A DNA stretch of 47,351 nt from an uncultured Enterobacterales bacterium (GTDB taxonomy: Bacteria > Pseudomonadota > Gammaproteobacteria > Enterobacterales > Psychrobiaceae): positions 1 to 47,351 of the forward strand of contig CALJMY010000125.1 in assembly GCA_937981905.1 (NCBI GenBank), given 5' to 3'. Position numbers and translations under genes: made by a program. Shown in pieces: positions 27,608-35,419 of the stretch. The notes under the pieces are model-generated. The model was not told the DNA's origin, did no database searches, and saw only the letters and a list, made by a program, of their open reading frames with translations. The stretch's first letter is position 1; each line of letters starts with the position of its first letter.

Positions 27608-27662
27608 AATAACTACCTAGACATCTAGGGTCGAAAAGGGCGCACCTCCCCTGGTAGTTATT
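27608..27662 (+). promoter_or_regulatory. structured intergenic element, perfect 10-bp terminal stem
   Basis: AATAACTACC (27608-27617) / GGTAGTTATT (27653-27662), internal CCTAGacatCTAGG. Confidence 0.6.
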
Positions 27663-27693
27663 CTCTTTAAGTGCAATAGATAAGGTGAAATCT

Positions 27694-28167
27694 ATGTTAA
27701 TGAAACCAAAACAAATCACGTTGACAAGTAACGTCAATGGTGAAAAAGAAGAGCGGACTTATAATATAGGTCGATATGATGGCTATACCGGTTTATACAT
27801 GATCGGGCTTGGTGCTGAATTACTTGACTCTGCAGCACGTAAAAAAATGTTATCGACTGATAAAGTGTTCGCTAAAAAATTACAAGACATGTTAAAAGAG
27901 CAAGGTAGATTTATCGAGCTTGTTACTGATGACGGTACAGCGTCACTAGAAACTGTTAACATGTTAAAAACTGCTATACCAGATCCAGATATTGCTTTAA
28001 AATTAATGCGTGAGGTTCACGACTACAATACTGCGCTTTTCAACAGCGCAAACCTCTTGAGCACCTCCCAGAAGTGGATGGCGAAGGCGCAAGAGTTAGG
28101 CAAGAAAATATTGGGCCAATTGTCGGATTCATCCTTGGCGAAAAAGCCGCGACGATCAAAGAATTAA
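27694..28167 (+). CDS. tail assembly chaperone, upstream (zero-frame) product
   Basis: ATG at 27694 preceded by AAGGTG; track start 27685 is a GTG; between tube and tape measure. Confidence 0.65.
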   Translation: MLMKPKQITLTSNVNGEKEERTYNIGRYDGYTGLYMIGLGAELLDSAARKKMLSTDKVFAKKLQDMLKEQGRFIELVTDDGTASLETVNMLKTAIPDPDIALKLMREVHDYNTALFNSANLLSTSQKWMAKAQELGKKILGQLSDSSLAKKPRRSKN

Positions 28168-28271
28168 GGGAAGATTACGACGTTGAAGATATGCTAAATA
28201 TTTGGGAAGCTTTGATGGTTAAAGAAGCTAACAAGTATTGGGCTTATCAAGACTCTTTGAAGAAGAAGTAA
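28074..28271 (+). CDS. tail assembly chaperone, -1 frame extension
   Basis: Open frame overlapping the upstream ORF by ~94 nt in -1; no good RBS at 28074; likely expressed by frameshift near 28140-28146. Confidence 0.6.
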   Translation: MDGEGARVRQENIGPIVGFILGEKAATIKELREDYDVEDMLNIWEALMVKEANKYWAYQDSLKKK

Positions 28272-28273
28272 AT

Positions 28274-28303
28274 AAAAAAGCCACTTGATTGTGGCTTTTT
28301 ATT
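28274..28303. terminator. bidirectional terminator
   Basis: AAAAAAGCCAC-TTGATT-GTGGCTTTTT. Confidence 0.85.
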
Positions 28304-28487
28304 ATGCGGCTAAACAGTAACACCGCCAACTAACCCCTTCACAATCAGGGCGTTCAGTGCGCTTTAGTTTAGACATTCTTTTATCATGATTCTTAAGCTC
28401 TTTCATAATGCCTTTTTGCAATAATGTTAGCTCTTGGTGGCTAAGTCCACGATAGAAAAACGTTTTTGTTTTAAATGCTTTATTCAT
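28302..28487 (-). CDS. hypothetical accessory protein
   Basis: 61 aa; overlaps 28480-28839 end. Confidence 0.5.
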   Translation of the reverse strand: MNKAFKTKTFFYRGLSHQELTLLQKGIMKELKNHDKRMSKLKRTERPDCEGVSWRCYCLAA

Positions 28488-28839
28488 TAATTTTCACCTT
28501 GTCCCATAAGTTTTTAGTATACGTTACACTCATAAAGTTATTTTTAGCTACATTTTCAATCTGACGAATGGCTTTACCTTCGAAACCATCTTTTTTAATT
28601 TTCTTCATTTCCAATATGGCTTTACTTGTTCTTGTAACTTTAGGTGATTTATTGTTCTTTAATTTATTGTATTTGAATTTCCAGTTTGCGGTTTGTTTTT
28701 TTGCCTTGTCTAATTCTTTTTTGTGGTTGATATTCATTTCATCTTTAAATTTATCGTTGCTTCGTCTGAGTCTTTCAACTTCTTTTTCTAACTCGTCAAT
28801 GCGAGACTGTAAAGATAGGTATTGTTTTAGGTCGCTCAT
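28480..28839 (-). CDS. coiled-coil hypothetical protein with C-terminal HTH-like region
   Basis: RIDELEKEVERLRRSNDKF coiled coil; basic; minus-strand island. Confidence 0.55.
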   Translation of the reverse strand: MSDLKQYLSLQSRIDELEKEVERLRRSNDKFKDEMNINHKKELDKAKKQTANWKFKYNKLKNNKSPKVTRTSKAILEMKKIKKDGFEGKAIRQIENVAKNNFMSVTYTKNLWDKVKINE

Positions 28840-28933
28840 GTGGGTGCCTCATTAATTAAATTTGCCAACACACAAAACAACGTGTAATATTGTTGCTGAT
28901 GTTGTTTTTCATGTTTATTTCTTTTGCTGTTTT

Positions 28934-28962
28934 AAGCCCTATTTGCTGATAGGGCTTTTTTT
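28934..28962. terminator. terminator
   Basis: AAGCCCTA-TTTGCTGA-TAGGGCTTTTTTTT; could also serve the minus-strand island. Confidence 0.75.
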
Positions 28963-28966
28963 TGTG

Positions 28967-29080
28967 TTATACAAAAACATCCTTAACCATCAAAGCAGAA
29001 AAAAACAACGTTGACACAAAACATGTAGATACAGACATAAATATAAATACAGCTTTTTTATTTGGTTTTTTATCACTCAT
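28967..29080 (-). CDS. tiny single-TM protein (37 aa)
   Basis: Not in ORF track. MSDKKPNKKAVFIFMSVSTCFVSTLFFSALMVKDVFV; ATGAGTGA overlap with 29073-29258. Confidence 0.5.
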   Translation of the reverse strand: MSDKKPNKKAVFIFMSVSTCFVSTLFFSALMVKDVFV

Positions 29081-29258
29081 AATCATTAAACTCCTTATTG
29101 ATTCTGATCTCTTCTTCAAGCGCTTCACGTCTGCGTCGTACTTCACATTTCAGCTTGTCTTCTTCGCTCACAGGCTTAACGCGTTTAGCTTCTTTAGCTT
29201 TTTTGGTTTTAGCTGGAAATTGTTCTTTATTCGTTTTTTGCCAATGTGTTTCTAACAT
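29073..29258 (-). CDS. small charged hypothetical protein
   Basis: 61 aa, Lys/Glu/Arg-rich; class A promoter upstream. Confidence 0.5.
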   Translation of the reverse strand: MLETHWQKTNKEQFPAKTKKAKEAKRVKPVSEEDKLKCEVRRRREALEEEIRINKEFNDYE

Positions 29259-29291
29259 CTTTAAATCACCTTAGTTTCTGTCAATATCTGC

Positions 29292-29320
29292 AATTTAACA
29301 AAACCGCGTTATCGTGTCAA
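29292..29320 (-). promoter_or_regulatory. class A-like promoter of minus-strand island
   Basis: Minus strand TTGACA-n17-TAAATT with CGATAACGCGG spacer. Confidence 0.55.
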
Positions 29321-29337
29321 TACTATTTTTAACTTAG

Positions 29338-29366
29338 TAGATACAAATCAACGTTTGTAATATAAT
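29338..29366 (+). promoter_or_regulatory. class B promoter upstream of tape measure
   Basis: TAGATA-n17-TATAAT. Confidence 0.5.
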
Positions 29367-29400
29367 CAATCCAATTACTTTTATTAATCGAGTCTATCTC

Positions 29401-30735
29401 ATGTCAATGCTCAGTACGTTTGCGATACTATTCGAAACTGATTCAAAAAAAGCAGCCAAAGAAACTGACGAATTCGCACAGTCTCTTGATGATATTGAAA
29501 AGTCAGCAGAGGGCGCGACTGGTGGTGTCGATGGTACTACCAAAGCTTATAATGACAACTCGATCAGCGTGGGCGCTCTTACTAAGTCTGTCGCTGGTTT
29601 GGTGGGTGGTTTAATTGCTTTTGATGCTATCGCCTCGAAAGTTTTTGATAACGCTACACAAATCGACACAATCGGCAAGCTTTCACAAACAATCGGCTTA
29701 AATATTGTAGAGCTTGATGCGTGGGGTGAAGCTGCAGCCAGAAATGGTGGCAGTGCTGAAGCGTTACGCGGCACAGTGGAATCGTTGCAAACATCATTAC
29801 AGGATATTGAAATCACTGGCGGCGGTGAAATAATTAACACACTGGCTATGATCGGCATCCAGGCAACGAAAGCAAACGGAGAAATAAAAAGCGCGTTTGA
29901 GATACTACCAGAAATAGCTCAAGCTTTTGAGGGTATGAGTGCTGAAAAATCTTTCGCATTCGGTAAGCGGCTTGGTTTAGATCAAGGAACAATATTAACA
30001 CTTCAACAATCACGACACGAAATAGATAAACTTGTTGAACGTCAAAAAATGCTAGGGGGCGTAACTAAAGAAGGTTATGAAAACGCGGCTAAATTCAACG
30101 ATCAATGGGACGATACAAAACGCGTATTTAATTCATTGTGGATGAGTTCGAATAACACTATTTTGCCAATGTTGCAGAGTATTTTAAAAGGCGCTGAAAA
30201 TATTATAGTTTGGTTTCGTGAAAACCAATGGGTGTTTGACGGTTTGTTTTATTCATTTAATCGTCTAGCTGAAATAGTAGGATTTTTAGGGAAGGCTTTA
30301 GCTATATTAGACGAAGATAGAACGGCATGGGTGAAAGGTCTTGACTCGGCAACAGGCCGCTTAGTTGGTACGTTTAAAGACTTAAAAGAAACGGCTAATG
30401 AAGTGTTCGAAACTTTAAAAGAGGGTTGGAATAGTGTAACTGATTGGTTTAAAGCTGACGTTAATGTTAATCATAAAATGAACGCTGGTTCTGGTTTAAT
30501 GCCAAGCAATACAGAAATGGCGCAAATGATGATCAGTAAATATTCATCAACTAACCTAAACCACGGCGGTGCTACTTCTAACCAACGTACGCAACACAAC
30601 ACGATAAGTATTGGTGGTGCTAATGTTGACGCTCGCGGCATGTCTGGCAGTCAAGCGAAAATCGTTATCAATGAAAGCATGAAAGAAAGCGTTGAAATGG
30701 CTATCGGACAATTAGCAGACGGGCAGGATAGATAA
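29401..30735 (+). CDS. tape measure protein (short)
   Basis: Position after chaperones; helical, central hydrophobic segments; Mu/P2-like TMP features. Confidence 0.7.
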   Translation: MSMLSTFAILFETDSKKAAKETDEFAQSLDDIEKSAEGATGGVDGTTKAYNDNSISVGALTKSVAGLVGGLIAFDAIASKVFDNATQIDTIGKLSQTIGLNIVELDAWGEAAARNGGSAEALRGTVESLQTSLQDIEITGGGEIINTLAMIGIQATKANGEIKSAFEILPEIAQAFEGMSAEKSFAFGKRLGLDQGTILTLQQSRHEIDKLVERQKMLGGVTKEGYENAAKFNDQWDDTKRVFNSLWMSSNNTILPMLQSILKGAENIIVWFRENQWVFDGLFYSFNRLAEIVGFLGKALAILDEDRTAWVKGLDSATGRLVGTFKDLKETANEVFETLKEGWNSVTDWFKADVNVNHKMNAGSGLMPSNTEMAQMMISKYSSTNLNHGGATSNQRTQHNTISIGGANVDARGMSGSQAKIVINESMKESVEMAIGQLADGQDR

Positions 30736-31265
30736 TGGCTTTATTTTTTGAGAATGAAAAAGATCCAGTTACCGCTTTGTTTGATGAAGATGGAAACCAG
30801 CTATTCGAAACAGTTGGTATTCTTGAAATGTCTACATCACCAAGTAATACTTTTGCAGAGCATACACTCGAAGATGGTAAAGTTGTCGTTGATAATAAAA
30901 TCATTAATCGAGTGCCGATCACTGTGTCGGCTATATTGTCACCTGATGATTTTAAAAGCGTTTACTCTAAGTTAAAAGAGGCTGATCAAAACAATACTAA
31001 ATTCACTATTCAAAACCGTGTTGATACTTTTTACAATATGTATATTGAGTCTTACCCATATAGTGAAAGTTCAAAGATAGCCAATACAATTGCTATTAGT
31101 ATTAACTTTATCGAGCAACAATTTGTTGACGTTAAGCAAACTACACTACCAGCTCAAAAAGTTAAAAATCCAGTGAATGCGGATCCTGTTGATACTGGTG
31201 AAAAATTACCAGTAGAAAGCTCAACAACACTTTTAGACTTTTTAGAATCAACAGGTATTTTATAA
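30735..31265 (+). CDS. baseplate protein, Dit-like
   Basis: 176 aa between TMP and hub; TVGILEMSTSPSNTFAEHTLEDGKVVVDNKIINRVPITVSAILS. Confidence 0.6.
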   Translation: MALFFENEKDPVTALFDEDGNQLFETVGILEMSTSPSNTFAEHTLEDGKVVVDNKIINRVPITVSAILSPDDFKSVYSKLKEADQNNTKFTIQNRVDTFYNMYIESYPYSESSKIANTIAISINFIEQQFVDVKQTTLPAQKVKNPVNADPVDTGEKLPVESSTTLLDFLESTGIL

Positions 31266-31588
31266 TGGAATTAATTAATATTGACGCGATACCGAGCCAA
31301 CAGTTTACGGTGCCGTTAGGTGGTAATAACTACGATATAAAAATCTATTCTATTGATGGTCATATGTCTTATGATTTATCGTTGAATTCGGTTAGCGTGG
31401 TTAGAGGCTTTAAAATGGTTAATGATATTTTATTGCTGCCTTATACTTACCAAGAAATTAACGGTAATATTTTATTGTCTTTACCTGAGGATGAAATACC
31501 AGATTATTCAAACTTTGGTACTTCACAGTATTTATATTATTTAACTCAAGATGAAACTGACGAGTACAGATTGGCGGCTGATTTATGA
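31265..31588 (+). CDS. baseplate plug-like protein
   Basis: 107 aa, FTVPLGGNNYDIKIYS; position in baseplate operon. Confidence 0.6.
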   Translation: MELINIDAIPSQQFTVPLGGNNYDIKIYSIDGHMSYDLSLNSVSVVRGFKMVNDILLLPYTYQEINGNILLSLPEDEIPDYSNFGTSQYLYYLTQDETDEYRLAADL

Positions 31589-32442
31589 GTGGTGAATTTA
31601 CTAATGGCGATTTAGATCAACGCATCGTTATTGTAACGTTAACATCTGGCGGCGTAGCGACTCAATACGAAGGTTTGTACATTTCCGCTAAAGGAATAAA
31701 AACTTCTGAAACAGTAATGAACCAATGCGAGGTTACTATTTTAAACCTTGCGAGTGCAGACCGTGAGCGCATTCTTAAAGAAACAAATCCTTTTTTTAAT
31801 AAAGGTAAAAATATTTCGATAACGGTTGAAGCTGGAAGAGTTAAAACAGGTACAACAGTATTGTATACAGGTCGTGTGTTTCGATCGCGTGGTACACCTA
31901 AACCAAACTTAGGTGTTGTTTTACGTTGTATTCAAGGTTTCGACAATAGAGCTAAAATAGTCTCAAGAAGTGCTACAGAAATAACTAATTTATCGTCAAT
32001 CGCTCAGTGGGTAGCAGAAGACAACGGCTATACTTTATCGTTTGAAATAACAGATAGAAAAATCGCTAGATACTCTTTTACCGGATCAGCTCAAGCTTCA
32101 TTGTCACAGCTTCAAGCATTAGCAGGGAATACAGTTAATGTGTATGTTGATAACAATACGTTATATATTAATGATAGTGGCATACCTGCAAACGGTTTAC
32201 CTGTACGTGTACTTGATAAAACTTCGGGGCTAATATCGGCAGAAGGCACAGAGTACGGCGTAAAAGTTAAAATGCTTTTTGATACTGTTACGCGCATTGG
32301 CGGTCAAATAGATCTAACGTCTGAAATCAATCCGTCGTTAAATGGATCTTACAAAGTGAGAAAATTACCTTTTCATGTAACTAGTCGTGATGTACCGTTT
32401 TACTATGTCGCAGAATGTAACCGCTTGGATAGGACTAGATAA
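31585..32442 (+). CDS. baseplate hub protein
   Basis: 285 aa, beta-rich, position upstream of spike; ATGA overlap. Confidence 0.65.
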   Translation: MSGEFTNGDLDQRIVIVTLTSGGVATQYEGLYISAKGIKTSETVMNQCEVTILNLASADRERILKETNPFFNKGKNISITVEAGRVKTGTTVLYTGRVFRSRGTPKPNLGVVLRCIQGFDNRAKIVSRSATEITNLSSIAQWVAEDNGYTLSFEITDRKIARYSFTGSAQASLSQLQALAGNTVNVYVDNNTLYINDSGIPANGLPVRVLDKTSGLISAEGTEYGVKVKMLFDTVTRIGGQIDLTSEINPSLNGSYKVRKLPFHVTSRDVPFYYVAECNRLDRTR

Positions 32443-33189
32443 ATGGATGAAATAGACGAGTACGAAAACTTATTACCTGAACTAGTTGATAGGATAATAA
32501 AGACAACCAACCGAGCTTTAGAAGTGTCGATCCCTTGCGTAGTAACCAAGGTTATTAGTCGAACAAAAGTAAATGTAAGACCTTTAATTAAAATAGTGAA
32601 CCAAGATAGCACTTCAAGAGAAAGAGCTATTATAGAGGGTTTGCCTGTTGCTACTTTTGGCGCTGGTGATAAGTTTGTGTCATTTCCTGTAAAGGTTGGA
32701 GATATCGGTTGGTTAGATGCGTGTGATCGTGATATCAGTTTATTTTTACAATCTTATTCAAACGTTGAACCACCAACAAGCAGAATGCACAGTTTTAGTG
32801 ATGCTCGGTTTATTCCTGATATTATGACCAATATCACAGTAGCAGAAGAAGACGCTACAGCTATGGTTATACAAACGCGTGACGGCACGGTTAAGGTCGC
32901 TATTGATAACAATGAGATACGGATCAAGAATAATGACTCTAGTGTTATTATGGGTATTGATAGTGTCGACGTTGCAACTTCTTCAGTTACAATTAATATT
33001 GACGGATCAAGCGTTACAGGTATTGCGCCTGGTGGTTTTGATTTAAACGGCTTTACTATTGATGCGAGTGGAGCAGCTGCTAGCCCTGTATCGTTATCAG
33101 CGCCTAGTGTATTGGCTAACGGTAAAGAATTAAAAGACCATATTCACCCTGCAGGAACTCCACCAGGTAACACAGGAATAAACACATAA
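32443..33189 (+). CDS. baseplate spike (Gp138/gpV-like OB domain)
   Basis: VPCVVTKVISRTKVNVRPLI..VKVGDIGWLDACDRDIS and C-terminal KELKDHIHPAGTPPGNTG. Confidence 0.75.
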   Translation: MDEIDEYENLLPELVDRIIKTTNRALEVSIPCVVTKVISRTKVNVRPLIKIVNQDSTSRERAIIEGLPVATFGAGDKFVSFPVKVGDIGWLDACDRDISLFLQSYSNVEPPTSRMHSFSDARFIPDIMTNITVAEEDATAMVIQTRDGTVKVAIDNNEIRIKNNDSSVIMGIDSVDVATSSVTINIDGSSVTGIAPGGFDLNGFTIDASGAAASPVSLSAPSVLANGKELKDHIHPAGTPPGNTGINT

Positions 33190-33536
33190 TGAAAGCGATA
33201 AAAATAGACGGCAACAGAAATCCAGTGATAAGTAATGGGAGTTTTGTTTGGGTAACTGATATTGATGTTATCTCACAAAACTGTGAGCAAGCAATGCGCC
33301 AACAACTTGACGAATTAAACTTCGACGCTGACAAAGGTATTCAATATTTTGACAATGTATTTACTGGAAATCCAAACTTTCAACGTTTCGAATCCCAAGC
33401 AAGATCTAACATAAATGCGGTAAACGGTGTTAATGGTATCAATAGTTTTGATTTTGAATTCAAAGACAACGTTTTAAGTTATACTGTTGAAATAAGCACA
33501 ATTTACGGCAATACAACGGTGGCTAATCAATTATGA
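33189..33536 (+). CDS. baseplate wedge gpW/gp25-like protein
   Basis: CEQAMRQQLDELNFDADKGIQYFDNVF; position before gpJ-like protein. Confidence 0.65.
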   Translation: MKAIKIDGNRNPVISNGSFVWVTDIDVISQNCEQAMRQQLDELNFDADKGIQYFDNVFTGNPNFQRFESQARSNINAVNGVNGINSFDFEFKDNVLSYTVEISTIYGNTTVANQL

Positions 33537-34714
33537 GTTATAACTATGTAGAAAGTAACGGGGTAATAGTTCCCAATACATCAACAATAAAAACTGATGT
33601 AGAAAATGAATGGCGTGCTATTGCTGGTGAAGATGCTACTGTTGATCCGTCTTCGTTTGAAGGTCGATTAATTGACAAGACAACTAACGAGCGGATCAGT
33701 GTTGCGCGTAATAACTCAGATTTAGCAAATCAGTTAAATCCAAATATGGCAAATGGATCTTTCGTTGATGCTCACTTGTCGCTGGTGGGTGGTGCTCGTG
33801 ATGGTCAAGAGCAGTCTACTGTTGAGTTAACATTGACGGGTATTGTTGGTACAAACATTCCGTCGGGTTCTTTTGTTGAAGATGATAACCAACAGCTTTG
33901 GTTCTTGGTTGATACTACGCAAATCGGTACAGGAAACACAGTTACCGCCTCGTTTCGATCATTAAATTACGGCCCAATTCCTGCCGCTATCGGTGAGATA
34001 ACTAAAATAATATCGGGCGTTGTTGGTTGGGAGACGGTTAACAATGAAGTTGCTGCGACTGAAGGAAAGCTAGAGCAAAACGATGTATCAGCAAAGAGAC
34101 AAAGACGATCTGAGCTTGGCGCAAACACTCGATCGGTTGCTGAGTCTGTTATAGCTGCCGTGTTCAAGCTTGAGGGTGTTAACGGTATTCAGTTTAGAGA
34201 AAACAACACAAGTTCAGCGACAACGATTGACGGTGTGTCAATGATAGCAAAATCATCATGGCTATGTGTTGACGGTGGTGTTACTTCAGAAATAGCAGAG
34301 GCTTATTACACTAATCGTTGGGGTACAGCTTTCAATGGTTCAGTGAGTTATGATTATACTGATCCTATCTCTGGTCAATTGTCAGAAGTTTTAATTGATA
34401 GAGCCACAGAAGTTCCAATTAAATGCACTATTGAAGCGCGAGTGTCACAGTCTCAAAACGCTGTTGAAGATATTACACAAGCAATATTGGATTATGCTGA
34501 AGGGTTGGTGGAAGGCGAGCCAGGCTTTTCTTTAGGGCTTGATGCTTCACCTTTTGAAGTTGCTAGTGCTGTCAATGCTCAGTTACCTGATGTTTTTGTT
34601 AAAAAATGCCAGTTAGCTAAAATTGGAGACTCGTTTAGTACTGATACAATAACAAACGCTATTTATGAGAAATCCACTATTGTACGCGGTGAAATTACCG
34701 TAGTACTGGTTTAG
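33533..34714 (+). CDS. baseplate J-like protein
   Basis: 393 aa; FEGRLIDKTTNERISVARNNSDLANQLNPNMANGSFVDAHLSLVGGAR. Confidence 0.8.
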   Translation: MSYNYVESNGVIVPNTSTIKTDVENEWRAIAGEDATVDPSSFEGRLIDKTTNERISVARNNSDLANQLNPNMANGSFVDAHLSLVGGARDGQEQSTVELTLTGIVGTNIPSGSFVEDDNQQLWFLVDTTQIGTGNTVTASFRSLNYGPIPAAIGEITKIISGVVGWETVNNEVAATEGKLEQNDVSAKRQRRSELGANTRSVAESVIAAVFKLEGVNGIQFRENNTSSATTIDGVSMIAKSSWLCVDGGVTSEIAEAYYTNRWGTAFNGSVSYDYTDPISGQLSEVLIDRATEVPIKCTIEARVSQSQNAVEDITQAILDYAEGLVEGEPGFSLGLDASPFEVASAVNAQLPDVFVKKCQLAKIGDSFSTDTITNAIYEKSTIVRGEITVVLV

Positions 34715-34723
34715 AGGTAACGT

Positions 34724-35386
34724 ATGAGCGATCCGTACAATTGCGAAATAAATTTATTGACCGCTTTGGATTGGCAGAGATCGGCGGCTGACATTGTTCA
34801 ACAATTTGTTAAGAACGATCAAGAATGGATGCAAACAAATCATTGTGATTTTTGGAATGATTGGGCGCGTGATGTGTTTACACTTTCAACCGCTAATGAT
34901 TTTGGTTTGGCTGTATGGTCAATTATTCTTGATGAGGATGTTTCTGGCGTTGATGGTCCTGCTCCTGATGGTTACCCGTCTTGGGGTTTTGGTGTTAATA
35001 ACGAAAATTTCAATAATGGATCTTTTGCTAGTGTTGGTGGTAACTCTTACGAATTCACCACAGCACAAAAAAGAATAATACTTCAATTAAAAGCGTTTAA
35101 AGTGTTAGCCATTAGTGGGCCTATCATTCAAACCAATACAGCAATGGCGAATATTTTTGGTTCGGGTGTTATAGTTGCACTAGATAATTTTGATATGACT
35201 TACGTCTATCAGTTGTTAGATTCTGACATATCTAGATTTATTGTTGAGATAAATAAACGCGACCTACTGCCAAGACCGATAGGCATAGAAATATCAGAGA
35301 TCAGGATATTGAACGCTAAAAGTTGGGGTTTTGCTGCAGATGATGAAAATTTTTACAACGGAAATTTCTTTTCCGGTGCTGTATAA
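34724..35386 (+). CDS. DUF2612/gpI-like tail protein
   Basis: Position after gpJ; two copies of WGF..(N/D)ENF.NG.F motif. Confidence 0.6.
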   Translation: MSDPYNCEINLLTALDWQRSAADIVQQFVKNDQEWMQTNHCDFWNDWARDVFTLSTANDFGLAVWSIILDEDVSGVDGPAPDGYPSWGFGVNNENFNNGSFASVGGNSYEFTTAQKRIILQLKAFKVLAISGPIIQTNTAMANIFGSGVIVALDNFDMTYVYQLLDSDISRFIVEINKRDLLPRPIGIEISEIRILNAKSWGFAADDENFYNGNFFSGAV

Positions 35387-35419
35387 TAAAATTAATTAAT
35401 TAACGAGAAAGGAAAAACA

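Noticed and set aside
27608-27662. Interpretation as a tRNA or known self-cleaving ribozyme
   Set aside because: Length, lack of anticodon/T-arm pattern and absence of hammerhead CUGANGA or other core motifs I can recognise; kept only as an unclassified structured element.
28568-28855. Plus-strand hydrophobic ORF opposite 28480-28839
   Set aside because: Antisense of a Lys/Glu coiled coil tends to produce Phe/Leu-rich reading frames; the minus-strand gene has the better context.
28962-29255. Plus-strand ORF opposite the 28967-29258 island
   Set aside because: No RBS; opposite strand has coupled ORFs with promoter and terminator.
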